20,247 bases of DNA, from assembly GCA_002498525.1 (NCBI GenBank), contig DAHR01000002.1:24165-44411 (forward strand). The letters run 5' to 3'. The position numbers were made by a program, and so were the translations under genes. Shown piece by piece: positions 8,077 to 15,728 of this stretch. Position 1 is the stretch's first letter. Every line of letters begins with the position of its first letter. Source of the stretch: Euryarchaeota archaeon UBA58. Lineage in GTDB: Archaea; Thermoplasmatota; Poseidoniia; Poseidoniales; Thalassarchaeaceae. The notes beneath the pieces were generated by a model. It was not told where the DNA came from. It did no database searches and saw only the letters and a list, made by a program, of their open reading frames with translations.

Positions 8077-9768
8077 ATGAAGCGTTTCCAATCCTCTCTG
8101 CTGACCGCTGTAATGCTGATGTCCATGCTGAGCTTCGGTTTATCGAATGCTGCAGCAGAGAGTCCCGAAATCGTCATCGATTCAGCTGTGGAATGGGTTG
8201 AAGACGATTCAATCGACACCATTGTGAGAATCGTCGACGGTGGAGATCTGACTATCAATGGAGCGAAGATTTCGATGCAGGAGGGATCAGGTTTCATCAT
8301 CGAAGCTGGGGGCAACCTGATTCTTGACAATGCCGAACTCAACGCGGAGAATCCTCCAACAGGTCTCGCCGGATTCGGATATTGGGACGAGGTGAATCGT
8401 TCCTCTATCCTCGTCCGGGGATCCGATTACGACAGTTCATTCGAAGCCACGTTCCACGCACCGGAAGGAGGTTCGTTCTACGGTGGCCAAGCACAGGTGG
8501 AAGGGGGCGAAGCAATCGATATCAATGGCAGCGAATTCACCATTTCATTCGATGAAAACACTGGCGACGTCTGGGTCGGACTAATGGGATATTCACATTC
8601 ATCAGTACTTCTGGCCTCTCTCACTCTGACGCCTGAAGCAGGAAACAGCGCCGAGATTCTCGCCACCGACCTGACCTATCGGAACCTGATGGCCCACGGA
8701 TCTCCGGGCTTCGTGATCGAGGTGGCGGGAGAACTCGATTCTGAGGATTCGACCATCTTCGGTGGTGAGATCACTGTTCAGGGTTCAGCGACTTTGCATG
8801 ACACCGCTGTAAAGCGATCGGCCCCGATACTGCTGACAACAGAATCCTCGACGATGATATTGAGTGGCATGACCTCATTCACTGAAAGTAGAGATGACCA
8901 TGACGTACGCGCCAACGCACAGGCAGATCTGCACTGGGGGGACGAGGTTGTTGGAACTGGTGGTTTGACCGACCGCTGGGAGCGTCGACTCGCCGACCAG
9001 CAACTCGAATTCGACGCGATTGGCGTCTTCTTCAGAATACAGGATATGGGACCGATGGAACAGACCTCCGCCTTGTTCATCAGCGACAGCAATGGCGTCG
9101 GTCTGATCAACGGAGGAGTGGAGCGAGTCGTTGAGATCGGTTGGGCCGATGGTTCAATCTGGACAGAGAGCGCGACAATCGAGATCGTCGAGTATCGAAC
9201 CGCTTGGAACATGGATTCTGACATGGATGATTATGGTGGCGATATGATTCCTCTGACGTGGGACCTAACGATTGTCATCGACTCGAATACCCCCTTGATA
9301 GAATGGGTCTCGGTCGAGTATGCTGAAACCACCGAACTCGCCTCGATCAATGGCGGTGTTGCGATGCTCGCAACAATTGCAAACAGAGGCTCGGCGCCAG
9401 CGGTGGTTTACATCGCCTGCGACATAGCACAGACCGACGAAGCAGCAGACATCGGAGGTTGGCACGGGGAGCGGATAGATCCTGGCGCTGAAGTCACGAT
9501 TCAATTCCCTTGGCGCAATGCCATCGAAGGGGATTTCAGTCTCGAGTGCAGGATTCTGACGCCGACTCAACTGGTCGATGAGAATGCTTTCGGAGGCGGG
9601 ACCATCACCTCGGATGAGGTTACTTGGTACGAACCTGGTGACGAGGATGGTGGGTCGATAATCCCAATCATCCTCGTGCTCTTGCTGAGCTGCGTGATGA
9701 TGGGTTTCTTCGTCCTGCGAATGATAGCGAAACCCCTCGAAGACGACGAGGACGATATCCAATTCTAA
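8077..9768 (+). CDS. Secreted, C-terminally anchored surface protein with beta-helix-like and CARDB-like regions
   Basis: I do not recognise a specific function. From ATG 8077 the product has 563 residues. Residues 1-27 form a signal peptide (KRF, hydrophobic core, NAAA-ES cleavage region). Residues about 35-85 and 195-270 show short repeated strands of beta-helix type (GGDLTINGAKI, GSGFIIEAGGNLILDNAEL). Residues about 415-525 resemble a CARDB/Ig-like fold (GGVAMLATIANRGSAPAVV). One membrane helix (about 530-552, IIPIILVLLLSCVMMGFFVL) is followed by a short acidic cytoplasmic tail EDDEDDIQF. The composition is acidic. The frame extends upstream to 8026, but only the 8077 start gives a proper signal peptide; GAGG lies two bases from that ATG, too close for a normal ribosome binding site. 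It ends directly against the convergent gene at 9769. Likely role, inferred: cell-surface structure or adhesion. Confidence 0.88.
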   Translation: MKRFQSSLLTAVMLMSMLSFGLSNAAAESPEIVIDSAVEWVEDDSIDTIVRIVDGGDLTINGAKISMQEGSGFIIEAGGNLILDNAELNAENPPTGLAGFGYWDEVNRSSILVRGSDYDSSFEATFHAPEGGSFYGGQAQVEGGEAIDINGSEFTISFDENTGDVWVGLMGYSHSSVLLASLTLTPEAGNSAEILATDLTYRNLMAHGSPGFVIEVAGELDSEDSTIFGGEITVQGSATLHDTAVKRSAPILLTTESSTMILSGMTSFTESRDDHDVRANAQADLHWGDEVVGTGGLTDRWERRLADQQLEFDAIGVFFRIQDMGPMEQTSALFISDSNGVGLINGGVERVVEIGWADGSIWTESATIEIVEYRTAWNMDSDMDDYGGDMIPLTWDLTIVIDSNTPLIEWVSVEYAETTELASINGGVAMLATIANRGSAPAVVYIACDIAQTDEAADIGGWHGERIDPGAEVTIQFPWRNAIEGDFSLECRILTPTQLVDENAFGGGTITSDEVTWYEPGDEDGGSIIPIILVLLLSCVMMGFFVLRMIAKPLEDDEDDIQF

Positions 9769-11007
9769 TCAGCAAGAATCGACTTCTGTCCAAGTCTCAG
9801 AAAATCCGTCATCTTGGTTTCCCTGCTCTTCAAACATATAATGAGATACACCACTTATCGTGGCTGGACCAGCCCATGGCGCCGATTGTGAAATCTCAAC
9901 CACAACCGAATAGCAACCGTAATCATTCTGATCCCATGCATCTATCGGAATGATGCTCGCTTGAAGGTCGGAAGCGAATTCGGAGCCATCAAGCGGCAGT
10001 GATGAGCCTTCGAAACCAATGATTCCACTGCCACTACCGAATTCCGCCCCGTTGGAATCCCAAGTCGCCGAAGTGCTGTCCACGGTCACCATAGGATAAT
10101 CGATAGCAGTTGATGTGGTTTCGTAATACATCGTTGTCTTGATTGTATAATCGGCATTAGGCATCGGACCCAAGGGAAAACCTGCTGCAGCGGCGAGTCC
10201 AGCAGATGCAGTCAATGCAACTCCCTTGACACAGCGATCCTTGTTCCCGCAAGAATCAGAGTCCGTAGTCATCGAAGCGGTAGCATCGGAAGCCGATGCT
10301 GTCACGGTCCGAGTCAAAATATTGGAATCAAGATTCTTTGTGAATTCCCTTCCCTCGATGTTTATTTTCAATTTGTAAGCCGTCGAATCAAGAGGAAGTG
10401 CATTCGAATTGTAAAACTCTTGAACATCGATCATGATCAAGCCATAATCTCCAGCGCCATCGCTGCGATCAATCGAGAAGGTTTCGGAACCTGACCAGAT
10501 CTGAGCGTTGTTCTGTTCAATGACGATATCCGCAACATAACTACCGGAACCACCATTTTGGCGGATTTTGATGTTCATCACCTCGCCTTGAGCATCGAAT
10601 TCAACATCTCCAACAGACATCTCCCCTGTCAATATCGTAGCCAGAAGAAATGGAGTGCCGAGAAGAATCAGAAAAGTACCGACAATTGCGAATGCTGCTG
10701 TAGATTCAATTCCAGTTCCACCGAATCGACTCGGAGTACCAACTCCTAATTTCCACCAGACGAACACGAATGAAACAATAATCACCAGCGGTGTGAGGAT
10801 GGTAATCTGAATGAAATCCAAATAAATCCCGAACCACATCAATAACAGAAGAGGTAACACAACTCCGACGGCGAGTGTGGAAGCAATCTTACTGAGAGGC
10901 AAGGAAGAGGAGCCCCCCTCTGCTGCTGGAACCGCGTCGGCGACAATCTCGGTCACACCAGTCTCTTGTTGTTCCATCGCCTTCTGAAGTAGTCCACCAT
11001 CACTCAT
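9769..11007 (-). CDS. Membrane protein with three N-terminal helices and a Cys-containing outer domain, unknown function
   Basis: No family recognised. The product has 412 residues from ATG 11007. Residues 1-40 are polar and probably cytoplasmic (QKAMEQQETG). Three hydrophobic helices follow, at about 41-60 (LAVGVVLPLLLLMWFG), 66-85 (ITILTPLVIIVSFVFVWW) and 103-125 (AFAIVGTFLILLGTPFLLA). The remaining 290 residues are acidic, Ser/Thr-rich and beta-like, with Cys at DSCGNKDRC, YGCYS and the very C-terminus (VDSC), which could pair outside the cell. Start: a TATA-like box at 11028-11035 lies about 24 nt before ATG 11007, as in leaderless archaeal genes, and there is no ribosome binding site; the upstream in-frame GTG at 11022 would fall inside the promoter. 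Its stop abuts the stop of the opposite-strand gene with no bases between. Confidence 0.88.
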   Translation of the reverse strand: MSDGGLLQKAMEQQETGVTEIVADAVPAAEGGSSSLPLSKIASTLAVGVVLPLLLLMWFGIYLDFIQITILTPLVIIVSFVFVWWKLGVGTPSRFGGTGIESTAAFAIVGTFLILLGTPFLLATILTGEMSVGDVEFDAQGEVMNIKIRQNGGSGSYVADIVIEQNNAQIWSGSETFSIDRSDGAGDYGLIMIDVQEFYNSNALPLDSTAYKLKINIEGREFTKNLDSNILTRTVTASASDATASMTTDSDSCGNKDRCVKGVALTASAGLAAAAGFPLGPMPNADYTIKTTMYYETTSTAIDYPMVTVDSTSATWDSNGAEFGSGSGIIGFEGSSLPLDGSEFASDLQASIIPIDAWDQNDYGCYSVVVEISQSAPWAGPATISGVSHYMFEEQGNQDDGFSETWTEVDSC

Positions 11008-11027
11008 ACTTTGACGCCTCACAGGTT

Positions 11028-11035
11028 GTTATACC
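11028..11035 (-). promoter_or_regulatory. TATA-like box for the 412-residue membrane protein gene
   Basis: The minus strand reads GGTATAAC, centred about 24 nt upstream of ATG 11007. This spacing fits an archaeal TATA box driving a leaderless transcript. Two inverted repeats lie just upstream (11047-11079). Confidence 0.6.
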
Positions 11036-11046
11036 GTGCTCAAGGT

Positions 11047-11059
11047 GGGTTATCAACCC
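11047..11059. repeat. Inverted repeat GGGTT-ATC-AACCC
   Basis: Perfect 5-bp arms with a 3-nt centre, 11 bp upstream of the TATA-like box of the 412-residue protein gene. It could be an operator, or with its neighbour part of a transcript 3' end. A similar GGGTT-C-AACCC element occurs at 18629-18639. Confidence 0.65.
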
Positions 11060-11060
11060 G

Positions 11061-11079
11061 TTGCCACCAAAGGTGGCAA
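11061..11079. repeat. Inverted repeat TTGCCACC-AAA-GGTGGCAA
   Basis: Perfect 8-bp arms with a 3-nt centre, one base away from the second inverted repeat and 21 bp beyond the stop of the upstream co-directional gene. No T-run follows on either strand. It is either an operator next to the promoter at 11028 or an RNA hairpin at the end of the 310-residue protein transcript. Confidence 0.75.
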
Positions 11080-11100
11080 ACGATTCGGAGCGGTTGATCG

Positions 11101-12033
11101 TCAGAACAACCGTGCGTCGAGACCGACGATTTCATCGTCCTCATCATCGCTGCGTGGCGTCCTGCCTGCGAAAGCAGCGGCTGCTAGAGCAGTCATCATC
11201 ATCGTGCCGATGAGTTCGAAGCCTGGCAGATAGACGCCGCGGATGTAGATGGTCATCGTTTGAATCTGGTAATTCGGAATTCCTTCGGTCCGAATCGAGT
11301 ATTCCGATGTCGCCTTGAATTGCAAGGAGAAGTACTTGTCAGTCCAACCTTGATTCTTCGGCGTCCTCATTTGGACTCTGATCTTCTCAGGCGGGGAGAG
11401 AGATTCGATTTCCACGGATACCAAGGGAATGCTCAACTGGAATCCCTCGTCATTCATCTCATCATAATTGACGATTGCGATATTGAAACGGTCCACCGCA
11501 TTACCATCGTTATAGACATCAAAGATGAGGTTGTAATCGACCTTTGGTCGCAATTGCAGGAAAGCGATTTCCGAAGCGACTCGCAAACGACTGAATTGAC
11601 GGATGATCGCCATCAGGTTGTAGGATTGTGGATCGCTCGTCACAGGCAATCCGTTAGCCATCGTCACTTCAGCCGAGATCGTCACCTGATGTTGGCCCTC
11701 AGGCGCCCTGAGTTCGGCCCGAATCATCACTTGGAAGGGCACTTCGCTTCCGCCACCGACTGACATTGAAGCGGGACCAGAGACAGCTAGCACACCCGCT
11801 TGAATGGTGATGCGGACCTTCTCTTGGTGGATTGTCGGATTCTCGAGTCGGCAGTTGATGATGGATGATCTCGGGGAACCCGGATAGACATCGATTGGTT
11901 GTGGCGGATCGCATACCAGAGTGATGTCCGGCACGACGCCTTGAGCTTGAACCGCGGCAACTCCAGCCCATGAGCTCAAGAAGTATACGGCGATCATCAT
12001 CAAGGCGGGACGGACTGATCGTTGAGTGCTCAT
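11101..12033 (-). CDS. Secreted, C-terminally anchored Ig-like (CARDB/NEW-type) surface protein
   Basis: Function unknown. The product has 310 residues from ATG 12033. Residues 1-31 are a signal peptide (ALMMIAVYFLSSWAGVAAVQAQG). Two Ig-like regions follow: about 35-130 (VCDPPQPIDVYPGSPRSSI and following) and about 150-270 (LRPKVDYNLIFDVYNDGNAV, typical of CARDB-like 'N-D-G-N' strand turns). A weak hydrophobic helix near the end (FELIGTMMMTALAAAAFAG) is followed by a charged tail RTPRSDDEDDE. The tail resembles that of the protein encoded at 8077-9768, which also ends in a helix plus an acidic DDEDD run. Start: a TATA-like box at 12056-12061 lies about 25 nt before the ATG, with no ribosome binding site, consistent with leaderless translation; a GTG at 12036 is directly adjacent in frame. 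Confidence 0.88.
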   Translation of the reverse strand: MSTQRSVRPALMMIAVYFLSSWAGVAAVQAQGVVPDITLVCDPPQPIDVYPGSPRSSIINCRLENPTIHQEKVRITIQAGVLAVSGPASMSVGGGSEVPFQVMIRAELRAPEGQHQVTISAEVTMANGLPVTSDPQSYNLMAIIRQFSRLRVASEIAFLQLRPKVDYNLIFDVYNDGNAVDRFNIAIVNYDEMNDEGFQLSIPLVSVEIESLSPPEKIRVQMRTPKNQGWTDKYFSLQFKATSEYSIRTEGIPNYQIQTMTIYIRGVYLPGFELIGTMMMTALAAAAFAGRTPRSDDEDDEIVGLDARLF

Positions 12034-12055
12034 CACTGTCAGGCCGCGTCGAACC

Positions 12056-12061
12056 GTATTT
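12056..12061 (-). promoter_or_regulatory. TATA-like box for the 310-residue surface protein gene
   Basis: The minus strand reads AAATAC about 25 nt upstream of ATG 12033, where an archaeal TATA box would sit for a leaderless mRNA. The match to consensus is modest. Confidence 0.4.
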
Positions 12062-12141
12062 GAGGCTTATTCCGACTGGCTTCGCCAAGTAACCGAAACG
12101 CTGGGCTGCTCAAGGGGGCAAGATTCGGGACCATCACCGCT

Positions 12142-12155
12142 TGAAATCGATTTCA
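12142..12155. repeat. 14-bp perfect palindrome beside the tRNA 3' end
   Basis: TGAAATCGATTTCA is its own reverse complement and begins two bases beyond the encoded CCA of the tRNA gene. As RNA it could fold into a 5-bp stem with a 4-nt loop. It may mark the tRNA transcript end or a protein-binding site. Confidence 0.6.
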
Positions 12156-12160
12156 GGTGG

Positions 12161-12234
12161 TGGACCCGACCGGATTTGAACCGATGGCCACTCGGTTATG
12201 AGCCGAGCGCTCTAACCAACTGAGCTACGGGTCC
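12161..12234 (-). tRNA. tRNA with anticodon CAT (elongator Met or Ile2)
   Basis: A full cloverleaf can be folded from the minus strand: acceptor GGACCCG with CGGGTCC (7 bp), D-arm GCTC...GAGC, anticodon stem CTCGG/CCGAG around loop CTCATAA, a 5-nt variable loop TGGCC, and T-arm ATCGG-TTCAAAT-CCGGT (one T-G pair). The anticodon CAT is at 12198-12200. Discriminator A is at 12161, and CCA is encoded at 12160-12158. There is no intron. The initiator is unlikely because the anticodon stem lacks the three consecutive G-C pairs and the gene begins with G1-C72. Elongator Met and lysidine/agmatidine-type Ile2 cannot be told apart with certainty by eye. Confidence 0.96.
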
Positions 12235-12284
12235 TACCTGCCGCTCGTGAGTAGTGAAGAGATGAACCTTATTCTTCCGCAATA

Positions 12285-13934
12285 GTGAAGGAGTTCGTTG
12301 AGGCAAGGCTTCGGAGATTGTGGTTTAGGGCACTGAATGTTCAAGCATGGCCCACTCACCGGCAGGTCATGGCGAAGCTTTGGGTGATGTTCTTCACATC
12401 CCTGCTACTTGTATCGATGATGAATTTCTATGCGGTTATCCGCGAACCAGACATGATCGATATCGACGACATTCATGAGTATCCGCGTGAGACTGTGAAG
12501 ATCAAAGGAGTCTTGTCGAGTTATGTCGTTGACCCTTATGGTGAACAAGCGGATCGCATAGATCTGCAGATTCGTGAGATTGACGGACATTCGGTGGTCG
12601 AGGTTCGCTGGTTCGTCGACCGTGACGCCGATATTCCGCCGATTGGAACTATCGTCACGGTCGAAGGCGAGGTGTCTGAGTGGAATGGGCGAATCTGGCT
12701 ATCTTCGAATGGTTATGGTGCGATTCGCTGCCCTAATTCAGACGGCACCTGTGACTCGATTGAATACGAGACGGTGCCGCTCGTCGAAGTCGCGATGAAT
12801 CCATCTGCTTACGCCAACATGTCTGTTCGAATCGATGGCTATCTCAGTGAATCGATCGCCCCAGACGTCACCTATCACTCACTGAGTCTGATGGACAACC
12901 CCTCGTACGGCAATGCCGACCATCTTCTCTACATGCAGGTCGAGGGGCGTGGCCTCGAATGGATAGAGGCCGGAAGCCACGTCGATGTCTCAGGTTGGTT
13001 GCAATACGATCAGCGCTCGCTGCGCTGGCGAATGCTGGTGCAGGCGACGGGCATCGAGGTGCTGAATCAAGGTGAGGCCGTGACTCTGAGTTGGGAGTTG
13101 GAACCCTATACCCTGACATACGAAGTAGGGAAACTCGTAGCTATCGATGGTGTCGCCAATGAGTTTTCCGATGGTTGGTGGATTTCTGGCGACTCGCCTA
13201 CCGACCGGCTCTGTATGCTGCCTTCGCCGGAGGACCTTGAGGCTGGCATAGAAAATCTGACTCAAACCTGGACTGGACGACTCATCTGGTCGACCGATGA
13301 GGCGACGATCTGCTTGGATAGAGGTCACGACGCCTCGGTGGCTAATCCAGCAGGAAATTTCGGCGATGATGTGACGACGATGCTCGACATCGCCGAGGAC
13401 CCCTTTGCGTTTCTTGGCCAGAATCACACTTTCGAGGGCTGGGTCACCGACCCGATCCCGCCGGACTACGACAAGGGATATGTTGGCGATGGCCCTGATT
13501 ATTACTCGCGCACGACGAAATTACGACTTCACCTGATAGGAGAGCACGTCGAATACATCGAAGCGGGACAACCGATTCGATTCAACGCGACCGTCCTCTG
13601 GTCAGAGAGCGAGGGTCGGGTCATTCTCGAAGCACGGTCGTGGACCCTCGGCGAAGCGCCCGACCCGAGTTTGCTCAATTGGGGAGATGGTTACAATTCT
13701 TGGAAATGGGACATCGGGAAACTCGTCACGATCTACGGTGAAGCCGTGATGGATGAAGATGGGAATCAATGGATCCAACGCTCTGGCTCGAATGAGAGAA
13801 TGTGCCTTCTCGGCGATGGAACGGAAGCGAGCCAGCAGGAATCGATCGGCGAACCCATCGATTGGACCGGACGCTTATCGACGACTGAAGATGCCGTCGA
13901 GAATACCATGCAATTCTGCATAGACATCCGCTGA
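12285..13934 (+). CDS. Membrane-anchored protein of tandem OB-like modules, internally duplicated
   Basis: Function unknown. The product has 549 residues from GTG 12285; ATG 12369 (residue 29) would start just before the only membrane helix (about 31-52, LWVMFFTSLLLVSMMNFYAV), so the start is uncertain. The rest is probably extracellular. Residues about 60-150 look like an OB-type beta-barrel (VKIKGVLSSYVV ... GTIVTVEGEVSEWNGRIWL). The following 370 residues contain two copies of one unit: LEWIEAG at 224 recurs as VEYIEAG at 422, and VGKLVAIDG at 281 recurs as IGKLVTIYG at 477, a constant offset of 196-198 residues. Both copies end with a W-T-G-R-L segment and an I-C/F-C cysteine region. Its stop lies inside the ribosome binding site of the downstream TctA-like permease gene, so the two are probably co-transcribed and coupled. 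Confidence 0.88.
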   Translation: MKEFVEARLRRLWFRALNVQAWPTHRQVMAKLWVMFFTSLLLVSMMNFYAVIREPDMIDIDDIHEYPRETVKIKGVLSSYVVDPYGEQADRIDLQIREIDGHSVVEVRWFVDRDADIPPIGTIVTVEGEVSEWNGRIWLSSNGYGAIRCPNSDGTCDSIEYETVPLVEVAMNPSAYANMSVRIDGYLSESIAPDVTYHSLSLMDNPSYGNADHLLYMQVEGRGLEWIEAGSHVDVSGWLQYDQRSLRWRMLVQATGIEVLNQGEAVTLSWELEPYTLTYEVGKLVAIDGVANEFSDGWWISGDSPTDRLCMLPSPEDLEAGIENLTQTWTGRLIWSTDEATICLDRGHDASVANPAGNFGDDVTTMLDIAEDPFAFLGQNHTFEGWVTDPIPPDYDKGYVGDGPDYYSRTTKLRLHLIGEHVEYIEAGQPIRFNATVLWSESEGRVILEARSWTLGEAPDPSLLNWGDGYNSWKWDIGKLVTIYGEAVMDEDGNQWIQRSGSNERMCLLGDGTEASQQESIGEPIDWTGRLSTTEDAVENTMQFCIDIR

Positions 13935-13938
13935 GGTG
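13933..13938 (+). promoter_or_regulatory. Ribosome binding site that selects a TTG start
   Basis: GAGGTG lies 6 nt before TTG 13945 and overlaps the upstream stop codon (13932-13934). It favours the TTG over the GTG at 13936, which is part of the site itself. Confidence 0.6.
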
Positions 13939-13944
13939 GTTTCA

Positions 13945-15600
13945 TTGGACCCGTGGCTGCTCGACTTCGCGTGGCTTCTTGGTTCGTTCGTTTTCGGAAT
14001 CTTCCTCGGTTGCCTGACGGGATTGATTCCTGGCTTCCACGTCAACAACGTCGCCCTCATCGCTCTCTCGCTCGCACCGGTCGCCGTTGGGATTGGAATC
14101 CCGCTGGACGCTGTTGCGGGGATCATCGTGGCCTGCGGGACCGTTCACACTTTCCTGAATTATATTCCGAGCGCCTTGGTCGGTGCGCCTGATGACAACA
14201 TGGCGCTCGCACTCTTACCCGGTCATCGCATGTTGATTTCCGGGCAGGCCGCGCAAGGCGTCGCTTACTCTGCGCGCGGCTCACAGATGGGAATGCTGAT
14301 GTCGATTCCGCTGTTGATCGTGGCGCGCCTCTTGTTCGGTGATGATCCAGGATTGGGGCTTTACGAAGCGAGCCGCGACAAACTCCCTTGGCTGCTGCTC
14401 TTCATCTCCGTTTTCCTGATTCTGACCGAGACGACCCGCTTGCCTTGGCCCGTCTGGGCGCAGAAAGTCACCAATAGGCTGCACTTTCGATTGCCACGCA
14501 GAATCGAATTCAAAATACCACTCGGCAGGCTGAGCATCCACCGTCGTTACGATGCGGTCGACCTGCGTTTGGGTGAGAGTTCGCGCCTCGCAGGAATCCT
14601 CGTTGCAACCGCCTACTTCCTACTCACTGGATTCTACGGCTGGGCGGTCTTCGAACTCCCGGCCCGCTCGCCCGTCGGCATCCCCTCAGCCTCGCTTCTG
14701 TTCCCCAGCCTCGCCGGCCTCTTTGGAATCGCCAATCTGATTGATATCTATGTGACGACCAGCGAGATTCCTCCCCAAGAACAGAACTGGGAACTGCCGG
14801 ACCCGAAACCTCTTCTCATTCCTACTTTCCTCTCGGCTGTCGTCTCCTCGGTCATGGCTATCCTACCCGGAATGACCGCTGCGCAAGCAACCGTCGTGGT
14901 GATGAGCGCGCGAAATTTCTGGGGCCGCATGACCGACCCGAATTATGTCCCGGCTGACTTCGAACATGGTACACAGCCGGGCTTCGAAGCGCTACCCCAA
15001 GTCCAGGTCTTCGAGGGCATGGAGGACCTTTCGGCAGAAGACCGTCTGCTCTTCCAGGAAGCACTCGCCGAGTCCGGTGCCAGCCCCGACCTCGACCTCA
15101 TCAATAACAACCAACAACGCGACCTCGAGATCATCGCCATCCTATCCTCGGTCAACACAGCTGTCACGGTGATGGTCTTAGGTTTCCTCTACATGGTGGG
15201 GCGACCCCGTTCCGGCGCAGCATTGGCGCTCCACATGATGTACCCAATCGACATCTGGAACTCGATCGAACCCCCCGCTGATTTCATTAGACTACTAGGA
15301 ATCACAATTGCTTCAGGTTTGTTTGCCGTCCCCATGATGATTAAAGTGGGTAAAGGCATGCTGAAGGTGCACGAGTTGGTACCACTACGAAACCTCGTTC
15401 TGACCGTGACGATTTTCATTACAGTTCTGGTTTACATCTCGACGAATTGGATCGGAGTCGGCACCCTCGTGATTGGCACGATGATCGGTCTGATGGCGCC
15501 TCGAATAGGCATCAGGCGCTCGCATGGAATGGGTGTCATCCTCGTCCCGATCATGATTTACACCTTCGCTCGGGAGCTCGATGCTTTCGGCTTCGCATGA
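13945..15600 (+). CDS. TctA/DUF112-family membrane permease
   Basis: A multi-pass membrane protein of 551 residues and about ten or more helices, matching the archaeal branch of the tripartite tricarboxylate transporter TctA family (DUF112). Seen: the paired signature of this two-fold repeat family, GCLTGLIPGFHVNN near residue 26 and SVMAILPGMTAAQATVVV near 304, and the conserved segment FLNYIPSALVGAPDDNMALA followed by LLPGHRMLISGQAAQGVAYS. The substrate is not predictable; bacterial relatives carry tricarboxylates with a small TctB and periplasmic TctC, neither of which is next to it. Start: TTG 13945 is chosen because GAGGTG (13933-13938) lies 6 nt upstream; the in-frame GTG 13936 is inside that site. 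The stop of the upstream OB-module gene overlaps the same site, indicating coupling. A hydrophilic loop of about 60 residues lies after the second signature (PADFEHGTQPGFEALPQVQV). Confidence 0.9.
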   Translation: MDPWLLDFAWLLGSFVFGIFLGCLTGLIPGFHVNNVALIALSLAPVAVGIGIPLDAVAGIIVACGTVHTFLNYIPSALVGAPDDNMALALLPGHRMLISGQAAQGVAYSARGSQMGMLMSIPLLIVARLLFGDDPGLGLYEASRDKLPWLLLFISVFLILTETTRLPWPVWAQKVTNRLHFRLPRRIEFKIPLGRLSIHRRYDAVDLRLGESSRLAGILVATAYFLLTGFYGWAVFELPARSPVGIPSASLLFPSLAGLFGIANLIDIYVTTSEIPPQEQNWELPDPKPLLIPTFLSAVVSSVMAILPGMTAAQATVVVMSARNFWGRMTDPNYVPADFEHGTQPGFEALPQVQVFEGMEDLSAEDRLLFQEALAESGASPDLDLINNNQQRDLEIIAILSSVNTAVTVMVLGFLYMVGRPRSGAALALHMMYPIDIWNSIEPPADFIRLLGITIASGLFAVPMMIKVGKGMLKVHELVPLRNLVLTVTIFITVLVYISTNWIGVGTLVIGTMIGLMAPRIGIRRSHGMGVILVPIMIYTFARELDAFGFA

Positions 15601-15602
15601 GT

Positions 15603-15632
15603 GAATTCTTCTAGAGTCTCTTGAGAAGATTC
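15603..15632 (+). terminator. Possible hairpin terminator after the TctA-like gene
   Basis: GAATTCTTCT (15603-15612) pairs with AGAAGATTC (15624-15632) with one bulged T, and TTTAATT follows. It starts 3 bp after the permease stop. The stem is A/T-rich and the T-run is short, so this is tentative. Confidence 0.4.
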
Positions 15633-15728
15633 TTTAATTCAGATTCGTCGACGGGTGGAATTCACCTCTCTGTTTGGATAGAATCGCTTATCTCTCATAC
15701 GCGTGCGTGGCAACATAGAGTGATAGCC

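Noticed and set aside
7895..8077. Minus-strand 60-codon open frame reading through the 20-bp repeats
   Set aside because: The repetitive peptide is just a translation of the tandem array; the unit is not a multiple of three and copies differ in length.
9265..9762. Minus-strand open frame of 165 codons
   Set aside because: Shadow of the beta-helix/CARDB surface-protein gene on the plus strand; no family signature.
12100..12285. Integrated element at the tRNA gene
   Set aside because: No integrase, no duplicated tRNA 3' fragment and no shift in gene character on either side.
13945..15600. Complete TctABC tripartite tricarboxylate system
   Set aside because: Only the TctA-like permease is present. 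Neither neighbour resembles TctB (small four-helix protein) or TctC (periplasmic binding protein).
15621..15728. Upstream extension of the CD36-like gene to TTG 15621
   Set aside because: It would bury the N-terminal signal-anchor behind 36 residues and would start inside the possible terminator hairpin.
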